Shown here in pieces: positions 36,299-46,505 of a stretch of DNA of 64,000 bases. Source of the stretch: Prevotella veroralis DSM 19559 = JCM 6290 (GTDB lineage: Bacteria > Bacteroidota > Bacteroidia > Bacteroidales > Bacteroidaceae); the NCBI RefSeq assembly GCF_000377625.1, contig NZ_KB898328.1, positions 62,001 to 126,000 on the forward strand, written 5' to 3'. Under the pieces are notes generated by a model, which saw only the letters and a program-made list of their open reading frames with translations, was not told where the DNA came from and did no database searches. The translations under genes and the position numbers were made by a program. Numbering within the stretch: the stretch's first letter is position 1; each line of letters starts with the position of its first letter.

Positions 36299-37234
36299 AT
36301 GAAGAATATAAAGTTAATGCTTATAGCAGCTGTACTCGTACTAACGGCTGCGGCTTGCTCAAATGATGATGTCGATAAGGGAAATTCAATATTCCCAACG
36401 AAGTCAACGGAGCGTCAGAACGATTTTGATAAGTGGTTGTATAAGAATTACACCGAGCCTTACAACATCAAATTTAATTATAAGTACGTTGACCAGAACA
36501 CCAACCTTGGCTATAACGTGACGCCTGCTGAGCTGAAACGTTCTATCGCTTTGGCAAAGATCATCAAGCATGTTTGGTTGGACGCATACACTGAGTTGAT
36601 GGGACCGAAGTTCTTGAAAGAGCATTGTTTCCGTGAGTTTCAGCTTGTAGGATCCGCCCAATACAATGGTCAGGGGTCAATTACCTTGGGTTTTGCAGAG
36701 GGTGGTGTACGTGTGAATCTGTTCCAAGTTAACAACCTCGACTTCAATAACCTCTACATCGAGGAACATGACCCTTATAATACATCAGGCGTCTTTGACT
36801 TGAATTTTGCATACTTCCACACTATGCACCATGAGTTTGCTCACATTCTAACGCAGCTCAAGAACTATTCAACAGACTTCCGTACGATCTCTCAGGGTAA
36901 GTACCATTCATCCGACTGGGTCAATGTGAAAGATATAAATTCAGGTGCTGAAGGATTCGTAACAGGCTATGCCAGCAGTGAATACAACGAGGACTTTGCC
37001 GAGGTATTCGCGTGTTATGTGACCGACACAGACGAGATGTGGCAGAAGAGACTGGCGCAGGCTGTTACCGCCGCAGGTGGTAAGGAAGACGGAAAGAAAG
37101 CTATTCTCGCTAAGTTGTCACTGATTCGCAGCTACCTAATGGACTCTTGGGGCGTTGATATCGATAAGTTACATAAGATCGTATTGAAGCGTGAGAGCGA
37201 GATAAGTAGCCTGGATTTGGAAACATTAAATTAA
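36299..37234 (+). CDS. Lipoprotein zinc metallopeptidase (locus 1)
   Basis: A 311-residue lipoprotein with signal MKNIKLMLIAAVLVLTAAAC; Cys20 is the acylation site. The zinc motif HHEFAHIL (HExxH) lies near residue 180 in YFHTMHHEFAHILTQ, with a probable third ligand in NEDFAEVFACYV about 60 residues on. This pattern matches the 'putative zinc-binding metallopeptidase' family that travels with SusCD pairs. It should act on the cell surface or in the periplasm, trimming proteins for import. It lies 22 bp after the SusD gene and 12 bp before the next gene. A paralogue occupies the same place in the second locus. Confidence 0.85.
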   Translation: MKNIKLMLIAAVLVLTAAACSNDDVDKGNSIFPTKSTERQNDFDKWLYKNYTEPYNIKFNYKYVDQNTNLGYNVTPAELKRSIALAKIIKHVWLDAYTELMGPKFLKEHCFREFQLVGSAQYNGQGSITLGFAEGGVRVNLFQVNNLDFNNLYIEEHDPYNTSGVFDLNFAYFHTMHHEFAHILTQLKNYSTDFRTISQGKYHSSDWVNVKDINSGAEGFVTGYASSEYNEDFAEVFACYVTDTDEMWQKRLAQAVTAAGGKEDGKKAILAKLSLIRSYLMDSWGVDIDKLHKIVLKRESEISSLDLETLN

Positions 37235-37246
37235 GAGAGTTAGATT

Positions 37247-38557
37247 ATGAAGAAGTTATTTAGTATGTTACTTGTACTGACATCAATCCTGCTTTTAGGT
37301 GCTTGTACACCAGAAGTGGATAGTGTCTTTGACAAGTCTTCAGCGAATCGTATAGCTGAATCAATCAGTAACACAAAGGAGATTCTGACCTCTGCTCCTA
37401 ACGGATGGAGGATGACCTATTATGGTGCAGAGCAGTATGGCGGATACAATGTGTTCTGTAAGTTCGATGCGACGGAGAATGTGAAAGTGATGGAAGAGAC
37501 CGAACAGGCGGAAGCTGAATCACATTATCGTGTAAGCCAGTCACAGGGTGTTCAACTCTCATTCGATACTTTCAACAAAGCCTTCCACAAGTTTTCTGAC
37601 CCTGTAGGAAAGCTCGATGGCGCACAAGTAGGGCAGGCTGGTAAGGGCTTCGAAGGCGACTTTGAGTTCCGTGTGTTGTCTTGCTCGAAGGATAGTGTGG
37701 TTCTGCAAGGTAAGAAGGGAGGTGCTCGCATTGTCATGACACCTATGCCGGAGAATAAGACATGGGATGATTATGTTGCTGATGCACGCTATATGAAGAC
37801 GTTGATGACCACTGATCACTATCGTCTCGTGCTGGGGAATGACACCTTGAAAGCCGTTAAGACCGATTATAATGTTATTGCGGCAACCGATACAAACGGT
37901 GTTGTTATCGACCTCCCATTCGTTTACACCGATAAAGGAATGGACTTGCTTGCACCAAAGAAAGTGCATGATAAGATCGTAAGAAACTTCACTTACTCTG
38001 AAGATGACAAGTGGGCAGACAAAAACGACAATACCGTCAAGCTCTTGCCATACTATCCTTCACCTGTTGAAGCCCTCATTTCGGGTCTATGGACAGTCAA
38101 CTTGACTGAAACAAACTCCCAGACTGTAACTGTATGGAAGACTGTTAATACTTATGCAAAGGCTGTTTCTGGTAATAAGTATCCTCTTCGAAGCCTGTTT
38201 ATAGGTACTTATGATGGTGATGATGTGTTCTCTATTGGTGCTGTGTATGGTCAGTTTGGAGGTCGAGTAGTCTATGATTACGAGAAAATAGATGATAACC
38301 ACGTTCTCTTCTTAGGTCCTAATGAAGCAAAGAATGCTGGGTTGAGCGGTGCTGCTAACAATAACTACCCAATCTTTAAGCAATATCTTAGCTTTGAAGA
38401 TGCACTCGTTCGCTTCAAACTGAATGGGCTTGAAACAACCTACGAGGTATCGCTTGATGATCCGAAGAGCCCAACGAAGTTGACATTAACATCTACTTTG
38501 GATCCTTCCTACAAGCTCGTCTTCGATAAAGGATTACGGCTTGTGAACTTTAATTAG
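37247..38557 (+). CDS. DUF4302-type lipoprotein (locus 1)
   Basis: The 436-residue product has a lipoprotein signal (LVLTSILLLGAC; Cys20) and begins TPEVDSVFDKSSANRIAESI. The N-terminal NGWRMTYYGAEQYGGYNVFCKF and SFDTFNKAFHKFSDP stretches have direct counterparts in the product at 48677-49954, which defines the family here. Family members are found only beside SusCD/metallopeptidase sets and have no known activity; a surface-exposed ligand-binding part of the uptake complex is a reasonable guess. It is the last gene of the core operon before a strong hairpin. Confidence 0.8.
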   Translation: MKKLFSMLLVLTSILLLGACTPEVDSVFDKSSANRIAESISNTKEILTSAPNGWRMTYYGAEQYGGYNVFCKFDATENVKVMEETEQAEAESHYRVSQSQGVQLSFDTFNKAFHKFSDPVGKLDGAQVGQAGKGFEGDFEFRVLSCSKDSVVLQGKKGGARIVMTPMPENKTWDDYVADARYMKTLMTTDHYRLVLGNDTLKAVKTDYNVIAATDTNGVVIDLPFVYTDKGMDLLAPKKVHDKIVRNFTYSEDDKWADKNDNTVKLLPYYPSPVEALISGLWTVNLTETNSQTVTVWKTVNTYAKAVSGNKYPLRSLFIGTYDGDDVFSIGAVYGQFGGRVVYDYEKIDDNHVLFLGPNEAKNAGLSGAANNNYPIFKQYLSFEDALVRFKLNGLETTYEVSLDDPKSPTKLTLTSTLDPSYKLVFDKGLRLVNFN

Positions 38558-38598
38558 GTATGAACTTAAATGAATAAAATATGATATTCATAGATAAA

Positions 38599-38647
38599 TA
38601 GCGGTGAAGAGGTACGTTGCCAAGGTGCAATGTGCCTCTTCTTGCTA
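38599..38647 (+). ncRNA. Long hairpin between the uptake operon and the cargo genes
   Basis: GAAGAGGTAC (38606-38615) pairs with GTGCCTCTTC (38632-38641), then TTGC with GCAA around loop CAAGGT. Outer TAGC and GCTA add four pairs. That is about 15 continuous pairs (two wobbles) without a T run, so it may be an RNA processing or stability element, or a factor-dependent end. Confidence 0.55.
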
Positions 38648-38754
38648 TGATTCTTACCTATATTGAATCAATGAATATTTATCGAAAAGCCACTTAGTAA
38701 CATAAGAGGAAATCGATCAAAGAAGAACAATTAATAACCAAAACCCTTAAAAGT

Positions 38755-40371
38755 ATGAGGAAATTATACTCTATTATGCTGTTGGCAGTCATTCTGCTAT
38801 TGTCTGCCAACGTCTTTGCCCAGGGTGGGGACAATAAAGAGACGGCTGTAACTGTTAAAGTCGATAATGTTAATCATGTGGCAGTACGCGTCAACTATGG
38901 TCAGCCACTGACCTTAGTTAATGGAGACAATACCGTGAAGGTGCCACAGTATGGATCGATTCAGATTGAGGCAAAACAGGGCTGTATCCTTTTAGGAGTG
39001 ACGAAGAGTAAACTTGGTGAAGAGCCTGTTGACCAGGCTATCAGCAATTATAAGAGCTGTGCTGTATATGTTTCTAACCTTGATGCAGGTGCACTTTTTG
39101 AAGTGGAGTCAGGCGTGTTGGACGATTATCGCGACGCATCCTTTACGTTGAAGGTAGACGATGCTTCGAAGGTTCGTGCGAGCTTACAAGAAACCCAATC
39201 TCCCCTTTCTCTGCAAAATGGTAATAATACTGTTAAGTTTATAAATGGCACAGAGAACACCCTTATCCTTGGTTCCGCGAACTATGGCGGAGCACCTATA
39301 TATAAGGTGACACAGGATGGTAGGGACGTTCAAGGCAGTGATGGTGAATACAGGCTACCACTTACCTCTAACACAGTTATCGATGTTCAAGCCAACTATC
39401 CAGATGTTGATTGCCCCGTAAAGTTCGCTTTTTCCGATGAAGCAGCTAAGGGAGTAATCGCCAGTGTGATGGTTGATGGACAGGCTGTTAGCAATTTCCT
39501 TGCTGGCAACTTCACAGTGAAAGCAGGCAAGAAAATTAGTTTAAACTTCAATACCAAGGACTTCGCTCTGGACGAACTCAAGATAAATGGTAAGAAGATA
39601 ACCATCTATGGTATCTCTTATGATTATCTCGTTACAGGCGAAACCACCATTGATGTGAAGTCACATAAGTATGCTATGCTTCACGCCAAAGTGTCTATCG
39701 ACAATCCAGCTAATGCCATTCTCTATCATGGACAGAGCTATCAAAATAAGGTAGTCAGCCTTGTTGCTGGTGAAAACAACATTGAGTTCGGCGAGCGTAG
39801 TAAACAATTTGAATTAAAGCCGACAGCTGATTGCAAGATTGAAAGCGTCAAGATCAATGGTGCACAGCAGTCTGCCAATTATGATGGATCCTATCAGTTC
39901 AACCTTTCTGAAGGTTCGGTTGTTGAGATCAAGACCTCTAAGATTGTAAGAGATAAGAAGGCAACCGTTGTTATTGATGACCTTTCTGCAAGTCCGTATG
40001 GCTTCAACTTCGAGCGTGCCGACCACTCTAAAGTTACCATGCAAACTGGTGAGAACACCCTCATGTTCATGTCTGAAGACAATCCATTCCGCTTCTCTGC
40101 CTATGGAGCAGACGCCAAGAAGATGCTCGTGAAACTTAATGGCACTAAGGTTGAAAGTGCTTATGAAAATAGCACCGCGTATGAGGTTACATTGCAGGAT
40201 GGCGATCGCTTAGAGATTAAGATTAAGGGAGATCCAACCGGAATAGAGGCTGTTCGCCAATCAGCAAACGGTAAGAACGAAGTCTATCGTTTGGATGGAA
40301 CACGTGTAAATGAGACCAAGTTGCCACGTGGAATATATATTATCAATGGTAAGAAAGTTATAATCAAATAA
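38755..40371 (+). CDS. Secreted protein with about five 94-residue repeats and a T9SS-like C-terminal tail
   Basis: Not a family I recognise. The 538-residue product has a signal peptide (MRKLYSIMLLAVILLLSANVFAQ). A motif of the form LxLxxGxNxVxF recurs at about residues 53 (LTLVNGDNTVKV), 150 (LSLQNGNNTVKF), 245 (degenerate, FTVKAGKKISLNF), 333 (VSLVAGENNIEF) and 426 (VTMQTGENTLMF), a spacing of 90-97 residues. This suggests five beta-sandwich modules. The end, VYRLDGTRVNETKLPRGIYI then INGKKVIIK, is a Prevotella-style T9SS sorting tail. It ends directly against the subtilisin gene. Confidence 0.7.
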   Translation: MRKLYSIMLLAVILLLSANVFAQGGDNKETAVTVKVDNVNHVAVRVNYGQPLTLVNGDNTVKVPQYGSIQIEAKQGCILLGVTKSKLGEEPVDQAISNYKSCAVYVSNLDAGALFEVESGVLDDYRDASFTLKVDDASKVRASLQETQSPLSLQNGNNTVKFINGTENTLILGSANYGGAPIYKVTQDGRDVQGSDGEYRLPLTSNTVIDVQANYPDVDCPVKFAFSDEAAKGVIASVMVDGQAVSNFLAGNFTVKAGKKISLNFNTKDFALDELKINGKKITIYGISYDYLVTGETTIDVKSHKYAMLHAKVSIDNPANAILYHGQSYQNKVVSLVAGENNIEFGERSKQFELKPTADCKIESVKINGAQQSANYDGSYQFNLSEGSVVEIKTSKIVRDKKATVVIDDLSASPYGFNFERADHSKVTMQTGENTLMFMSEDNPFRFSAYGADAKKMLVKLNGTKVESAYENSTAYEVTLQDGDRLEIKIKGDPTGIEAVRQSANGKNEVYRLDGTRVNETKLPRGIYIINGKKVIIK

Positions 40372-42750
40372 TTGATGAAAAAGTTTTTATTAACCGTTTT
40401 AAGCCTCGGTTTGGCTTGGACTGCACATGGTCAGTCCAAGTTAGACCTACAGAGTCAGATGGAGTTGTTGCGTATGCGCAATACCTCTATACCGACTTAC
40501 AATGCCCGTACTCGTGCTTATGAGTTCCAGAAATCGTTGCCAAAAGGAACCATGGCTATGGTTGAGTTTAAGGGTGATGATGCCTTACAGAAACTCGAAG
40601 AACAAGGTGTAAAGGTGCTTCGTGTGCGTGGTAACATCGCAATAGTTTCTTTGCCTGTTGCTGATGTAGAGCGTGTTGCAAGTCTGAAGTGCGTTCATCG
40701 CATTGAACTCCCACGTCGCGTGTATCAGAAGATGGATGTTGTTCGTAAGGAGATAGGCATCGACAAGATTCATCAAGGGCTCGACCTTCCACAGGCTTAC
40801 ACTGGTAAAGGCGTTGTGACGGGTATCGTTGATGGTAGTATTGAGGCTAACCATATCAACTTCCTCAAGTCTGATGGCACCACACGTTTCGGTTACATCA
40901 GTAAGATCACGAAGTCATCAGCCACAAAGGAAGGCTACCTCTATCAGAATTATTACCCACAGGCTGTGCTCGACACTATGGCACAGAAGGCCGAGACCTA
41001 TTCGATAGAAAAGGACTTCACAACCGACTCTGAAAAGAGTTTCCATGGTACGCATACTACTGGAATCATGGCTGGTGGCTATAGAGGAAACATCACTTAT
41101 GCTCAGAGAGTGACTGACCAAACAGCCAAGCAAGTGGTTGGTCCGAATCCATTCTACGGCTGCGCACCCGAATCCGAGCTTGTTGCTTCATGCGGCGACT
41201 TGCAAGATATGTTCATCGCAATGGGTGTTGACGACATTGTCAACTATGCGAAGCTGTCTGGCAAAGAGCCTAAACCTTGCGTTATCAACCTTTCTTTAGG
41301 TAGTAACGTTGGTGCTCACGACTCTACAAGTGTGATGAATAAGTTCCTTGCAGAGTGTGGTAAGGATGTAATCATTTGTGTGGCAGCTGGTAATGAGGCT
41401 AATTATCCTGTGGCATATACGGCTAAGTTCGATAAACCGGGGCAAATCAAGCAAACCCTCATACGCCCAATGTCAGAGGGAGAGTTTAAGATGACGAGTA
41501 AAACTTACTATAACTTGCGCAACGGACAGGTAGCTGTTTATAGTCAGGACTCCACCGAGTTCGAGATGCAAGTCATCATTTACAATGGACAAACGGGTTT
41601 TATCGCTAAGCGATTCACCGTTAAGAGCAATACTAACGGTCAGCCCGTCACCATCTCATCAGGCGGTGATTATGCCGTTAATGGTGCTTCCACGGATGTT
41701 ACTTTCGCAAAGGCTTTCGACGGATATATCGGTCTTGCGTCAATGAAAGACCCTGAAACAGGTCGTTACTACGCTCTTGTTCAGTTCCTGACCAGCGACA
41801 ATCAAACCACAAATAAGGATGGGCGTTACAAGCTCGGACTCTTGTTTAAGAGCAAGAAAGACGGTCAGCGCATTGATGCCTATGGTGATGCACAGTTTGT
41901 TTACTTCGATAACTATGATATAAAGAAGTTCGATAAAGGTTCGCGCAATGGCTCAATTAGTGATATGGCATGTGCCAAGAATGTTATTAGCGTGGGCAGT
42001 TACAATGTCCGTAAACACTGGCCCAGTCTCGACGGATGGGTCTATGGTTATAATGTAAAGGATGGTATTGATGAGTATCCAGATGGACAAGCCACCCGAT
42101 TCTCATCTTATGGCACTATTGCTGACGGCAGAAGCCTACCTAATATATGTGCTCCCGGTGCAGCAGCTATCATCTCTTCTTACAATGGCTACTTCGTTGA
42201 CGACCCTGCCAATGGTGTTACTGATGCCGGACTACAGGGAAAGTTGAAGAAAGGGAACAAGACTTATTACTGGGCGCAGACGTTGGGTACATCCATGGCA
42301 ACGCCTGTTGTCGCAGGTTCCATTGCTCTTTGGCTTCAAGCTAATCCTAAATTGAAGTACAAGGATGTGTTCCGTATCATCCAGAAGACTGCCGTTAAGG
42401 ACGATAAAGTGCTCCATACAGGCGATCCTGTGCAGTGGGGTGCGGGTAAGTTCAACGCTTATGCTGGTTTAAAAGAGGTGTTGAATGAGATGGCAGCAGG
42501 TATTGATGGTGTGAAGACAGTGGCTGAGAAGACCGAACCACTCATCACCATGACCGGCGAGCGTTCGTTCCGTGTATTCCTCGCAGGGGCTAAGCAGTTT
42601 GGTCTGCGCGTCTATACCGTCTCTGGACAGCTTGTTCATGCACAGCAGTGTGTGGGCGATGAGGCTGATGTTAACGCCGCTTCATGGGGCAAGGGCGTGT
42701 ACCTTGTGCAAGTAGCAGGCGGAGTTTCAAAACGAATAATCATTTATTAA
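40372..42750 (+). CDS. Secreted subtilisin-family (S8) serine peptidase with T9SS-like tail
   Basis: The 792-residue protein has a signal peptide (MMKKFLLTVLSLGLAWTAHG) and a propeptide-like region to about residue 125. The catalytic triad is complete: Asp154 in GIVDGSIEANH, His225 in FHGTHTTG and Ser641 in GTSMATPVVAG. The oxyanion Asn is in CVAAGNEAN. The interval between His and Ser is very long because of an inserted domain (about residues 365-500). The C-terminal LRVYTVSGQLVHAQQ...GVYLVQVAGGVSKRIIIY is a T9SS sorting domain. There is no gap to the gene before and 8 bp to the next, so the three cargo genes are one unit. Confidence 0.93.
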   Translation: MMKKFLLTVLSLGLAWTAHGQSKLDLQSQMELLRMRNTSIPTYNARTRAYEFQKSLPKGTMAMVEFKGDDALQKLEEQGVKVLRVRGNIAIVSLPVADVERVASLKCVHRIELPRRVYQKMDVVRKEIGIDKIHQGLDLPQAYTGKGVVTGIVDGSIEANHINFLKSDGTTRFGYISKITKSSATKEGYLYQNYYPQAVLDTMAQKAETYSIEKDFTTDSEKSFHGTHTTGIMAGGYRGNITYAQRVTDQTAKQVVGPNPFYGCAPESELVASCGDLQDMFIAMGVDDIVNYAKLSGKEPKPCVINLSLGSNVGAHDSTSVMNKFLAECGKDVIICVAAGNEANYPVAYTAKFDKPGQIKQTLIRPMSEGEFKMTSKTYYNLRNGQVAVYSQDSTEFEMQVIIYNGQTGFIAKRFTVKSNTNGQPVTISSGGDYAVNGASTDVTFAKAFDGYIGLASMKDPETGRYYALVQFLTSDNQTTNKDGRYKLGLLFKSKKDGQRIDAYGDAQFVYFDNYDIKKFDKGSRNGSISDMACAKNVISVGSYNVRKHWPSLDGWVYGYNVKDGIDEYPDGQATRFSSYGTIADGRSLPNICAPGAAAIISSYNGYFVDDPANGVTDAGLQGKLKKGNKTYYWAQTLGTSMATPVVAGSIALWLQANPKLKYKDVFRIIQKTAVKDDKVLHTGDPVQWGAGKFNAYAGLKEVLNEMAAGIDGVKTVAEKTEPLITMTGERSFRVFLAGAKQFGLRVYTVSGQLVHAQQCVGDEADVNAASWGKGVYLVQVAGGVSKRIIIY

Positions 42751-42758
42751 TCTATTCA

Positions 42759-45700
42759 ATGAATATGAATAAAAAGTTTACCTACCTATCATCATTCCTT
42801 ATAGGATTGGTGGTAATGCTGTTAAGTCCGCTCGTTGTGCATGCACAAGAGGGCGAGCCTATCATCTCCTTCCATACTAATGTGTATGCAAAGGCTAAGA
42901 GTGCTGGTACCACTCCAATGGTTTATCTATCTCTCGGAGCCACCGAGAATACCACACTTAGCGTTGATGGCGGTAACGGAGAGGAAGAAGCTGAGGTCGG
43001 AATAGCCAACTTGACGACTACAGAACAGGGTGAAGTTGCTGTGAAAGGTTCACCTGTTTCTGTGCAAGTAGACGATAAAGGCTGGGTCAAGATCTATGGT
43101 GATGCAAGCAAGATCGACTATTTCAATGCTTCTGGTCAAGAGATTGATCAAATCAAGTTCAGCGATCAGTTGGGCTTAAAGATTCTCAACCTCGAACATA
43201 ACTCGTTGCAGGCTTTGAACATTAATAAGCTCCAGAAGTTGCAAGTAATCTATTTGGAGGACAACCCCTTCACAGCTGCAACACCGTTGATGATTGGTCG
43301 TTTGCCTAACCTTCAGGTGTTGGAAGTAACGCAGATAGGGCATATCTCGCCAAGTTTCACACTAAAGAACTTCCCGAAGTTAGTATCTTTCGATGCTTAT
43401 CACACACTTAGTCTGACTTCTTGCGACCCTACAGGATGTGAGAATCTACGCCGTTTGAGCTTGGACATGACCTCGGTCTCTTCTGTAAATCTTAGCAAGA
43501 ACCCTCTTTTGGAGGTGCTGAATGTCAGCGACTCACGCATTAAGAACCTTGATCTCAGCCGTAGTGGAAAGATCAAGCAGTTATATGCCTCTCATTCATC
43601 GGGTAGCGTTAATACAGACATCAAGTTTGATAACATTGATGTAACAAGGTGTCCGCTACTTACGATCTTCTATTGTGATGGTAACAATCTAACCAATCTC
43701 AACCTCACAAGAAACCCTGAACTCTTCACCTTCTCATGTGCTCGTAACAAGCTAAGAAGCCTTGATTTAACAAAGAACACAAAGCTCTATAGCGTGAATG
43801 TTCGTTATAACTATCTTGACTTCGTAACGCTCCCTCAACCTAAAAACTGGTTCGAGTATTATCACGAACAGAATGATCTTGAAGTGAACCCAACCTATAG
43901 TGTCGGTTCTGTTGTCGACCTTTCCAGTCGTGTCAATCGTCCTAATTCAACCACAAATGGCGTGCTCTATCGTGTGCCAAAGGATGACCCAACGAAGCCA
44001 GAGAAGCTCTCTGCCGAGTATTACGACTATAACAATGGTAAGTTAACACTGAAACGTGCGGTTGAAGGTGAAGTCTTTATCCAGTATGAGAACTCTGTCT
44101 TGAAGGATTACTCACTACGCACTGCGAACTTCCGAGTAAAGACTACAGCTGAATTTGGGCAGGACGACAAGGCTTTCTCATTTGTTACTGGCAACGCCCA
44201 AGGCTCTGCCATCAAGATGGCGATTGGTGTGAAGGATGCTACGGCAGCAGCTCCTGTAAAGGTGAAGATCGACTTTGGTGATGGCACGAAGGTTGAGAGA
44301 ATCATTGTAGACGAGCTTCCTACGGGCGTTAATGTTAAAGGAACTCTTACCGGATCAAACGTTGTTACGGTTTATGTACCACAGGATAAGCAGATCACAG
44401 CATTAGGAACTGATGGCGTGAAGATGTCTAAGATTGACCTCGATAACCTCCCTCAACTCCGTCACCTCGCTTTGATTCATGCCGACTTAGACTCTGTTGG
44501 GCTTGGATATAACAACAAGCTCGAGACGTTAGACCTCTCTTATAACAACATGAGAAAGGTGAGCTTGAAGGGACCTTCTGCTTACTTCGATAAGAGTATA
44601 TTGACTGACATCAACCTTAGTCACAACAAGTTGGAGACGATCGAGTATAACAACATCACTGTTGTTCGTCATCTTGATGTAAGTTACAACAACCTCGTTA
44701 AGCTCGGAGTAAACAATGCCGACAACCTCCGCTCATTTGATGCTTCACACAACCAGTTCAACACCATGCTGCTGAACCATAGTGAGTTGCTTGAGAATCT
44801 GAATATTTCTTATAACCAGTTGTCGAGGTTCTACGTTCCTGCTAATGCTCCATTGAAGACATTGGACATCCGTGGTAACTTCTTCACATTGGCTACTATG
44901 CCTGATTATCTCGGTCTCGGGCAGGGCAAATTCCTATATGCTCCACAGAACCCATTGGAGATCTCTACTGCTTCCCCTGGTATCGACCTATCCGAACAAT
45001 ATGTAACCAAGAACGGAAAAGTTACTCAGTTCGTATGGAAGAAACTGAATAATCAGGCTCTTATAGAGGGCACAGACTATACCATCAACAAGGGTTCTTC
45101 TAAGTTCAAGAACACCAGTACGGGGCGTATCTATTGTGAGATGACACACGAGGCATACCCTGATTTCAAGGGTGTCAATGTGTTCAGAACAACCTCAACA
45201 ACGCCTATCCCAATGCCAACAAACGTATTGGCAGAGTTCACAACAGTCAACCAGACCGATAGTGTAGAGCTCTCTTTGGCAAGTCCAGTAGCAGGTACTT
45301 CGGTTTATTTCGAGTGGAGTGGCGATAATAATGTCTATCAATATACACTAAAGAACACCTACACCCGCTTCCGTGCTAAGTCTAAGGAAGGAGCCAGAGT
45401 ACGTGTGCTTGTTGCCAACCCAACCGATGAGCTTTCAGTCTTCAGTGTATCAAATGTACAGATGGAGAACGCTGATCTCTCTAAACTGGGGCGTACACAC
45501 GCTATCACGCTATCGAATACAGGCTTGGAAAGTGTTAAGCTCCCGGCCGACGGACAGTATATTACTCAGCTCAATCTAAGCGGTAATAAGCTCGCTAACT
45601 TTGATGTGTCTAAGTATCCAAACTTGTCCTTCCTCACATTAGCTGACAATAAGATCACATCCATTGACCTCTCTCCTGCAAAGAAGTTAGAGAATGCTAT

Positions 45701-46505
45701 GATCTCAAACAACAGCTTGACAAGCATTGTCCTCGATAACCCAATCTTGTGGAACTTAGACCTGAGTGTGAACAAACTGGAGTCTATCGACTTGTCAAAG
45801 TTGCCTAAGTTGGATCAGTTGTACCTAACGACTAACAGGTTGACAAAGGTTTCTGTACCTTATGCACAGAACCCAGAGTTGAAGATCCTCAACCTTGTTG
45901 GTAACCGTCTACGCTTCTCTACGATGCCTCCGGCTAATGAGAAAGTAACGAAAGGACTATCCAAGAAGCAGCGTTATAACAGATACTCGTACAACCTTCA
46001 GGACCCAATTAAGGTTGAATGTGTCAATGGTAAGGTTGATCTCAGCTCTGAGGTGACAGCTGGCGGAGAGCCAACTACCTTCCGTTGGTTCGTTGGTAAG
46101 ATACAAGTTAGGGATGGCAAGCTTGATGGCGAAGAGCTGGAACTCAACGAATCATACACACTTGAGAATGGTGTCACTACACTGAAACTGGATAAGGCTA
46201 TTAATAACCTCGTATGCGTAATGACGAATCCTGCCTTCCCAAAAGCCGTTCTTAGCACTGATTACGTTAAGTTTACTCCAACAGGCATTGACGCAGTGAA
46301 GACCAATGAAGACGTCAAGATTCAGTTCGTTGCAGGTGGTATTAACATCGTAGGAGGCGAGAACAGCCCTGTAGCTGTTTACTCCATTGATGGCAAAACC
46401 ATCTATCGTGCCAAGGCCGCAACCGCTGATCTCCACATCTCATTGGCTCCCGGCACATACGTTGTGCGTGTAGGCAATAAGGCTACAAAGATTTGTTTGA
46501 AGTAA
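42759..46505 (+). CDS. Large secreted leucine-rich-repeat protein with T9SS-like tail
   Basis: Start chosen at the ATG at 42759 (MNMNKKFTYLSSFLIG), which gives a proper signal peptide; the longer frame would overlap the peptidase gene. Of 1248 residues, three blocks are leucine-rich repeats (about 139-364, 555-717 and 905-1060) with units such as LKILNLEHNSLQALNINKL. They are separated by beta-rich linker domains that each end in a similar DYTIN/VDLSS region. The final segment, AVYSIDGKTIYRAKA...LAPGTYVVRVGNKATKICLK, is a T9SS tail. Surface adhesins and protein-binding factors of oral Bacteroidota have this build. Binding of the peptidase's substrates is an inference from co-transcription. 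Confidence 0.88.
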   Translation: MNMNKKFTYLSSFLIGLVVMLLSPLVVHAQEGEPIISFHTNVYAKAKSAGTTPMVYLSLGATENTTLSVDGGNGEEEAEVGIANLTTTEQGEVAVKGSPVSVQVDDKGWVKIYGDASKIDYFNASGQEIDQIKFSDQLGLKILNLEHNSLQALNINKLQKLQVIYLEDNPFTAATPLMIGRLPNLQVLEVTQIGHISPSFTLKNFPKLVSFDAYHTLSLTSCDPTGCENLRRLSLDMTSVSSVNLSKNPLLEVLNVSDSRIKNLDLSRSGKIKQLYASHSSGSVNTDIKFDNIDVTRCPLLTIFYCDGNNLTNLNLTRNPELFTFSCARNKLRSLDLTKNTKLYSVNVRYNYLDFVTLPQPKNWFEYYHEQNDLEVNPTYSVGSVVDLSSRVNRPNSTTNGVLYRVPKDDPTKPEKLSAEYYDYNNGKLTLKRAVEGEVFIQYENSVLKDYSLRTANFRVKTTAEFGQDDKAFSFVTGNAQGSAIKMAIGVKDATAAAPVKVKIDFGDGTKVERIIVDELPTGVNVKGTLTGSNVVTVYVPQDKQITALGTDGVKMSKIDLDNLPQLRHLALIHADLDSVGLGYNNKLETLDLSYNNMRKVSLKGPSAYFDKSILTDINLSHNKLETIEYNNITVVRHLDVSYNNLVKLGVNNADNLRSFDASHNQFNTMLLNHSELLENLNISYNQLSRFYVPANAPLKTLDIRGNFFTLATMPDYLGLGQGKFLYAPQNPLEISTASPGIDLSEQYVTKNGKVTQFVWKKLNNQALIEGTDYTINKGSSKFKNTSTGRIYCEMTHEAYPDFKGVNVFRTTSTTPIPMPTNVLAEFTTVNQTDSVELSLASPVAGTSVYFEWSGDNNVYQYTLKNTYTRFRAKSKEGARVRVLVANPTDELSVFSVSNVQMENADLSKLGRTHAITLSNTGLESVKLPADGQYITQLNLSGNKLANFDVSKYPNLSFLTLADNKITSIDLSPAKKLENAMISNNSLTSIVLDNPILWNLDLSVNKLESIDLSKLPKLDQLYLTTNRLTKVSVPYAQNPELKILNLVGNRLRFSTMPPANEKVTKGLSKKQRYNRYSYNLQDPIKVECVNGKVDLSSEVTAGGEPTTFRWFVGKIQVRDGKLDGEELELNESYTLENGVTTLKLDKAINNLVCVMTNPAFPKAVLSTDYVKFTPTGIDAVKTNEDVKIQFVAGGINIVGGENSPVAVYSIDGKTIYRAKAATADLHISLAPGTYVVRVGNKATKICLK

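Noticed and set aside
38755..46505. Glycan-type polysaccharide utilisation locus
   Set aside because: No glycoside hydrolase, polysaccharide lyase or sulfatase gene is present; the only hydrolases are peptidases.
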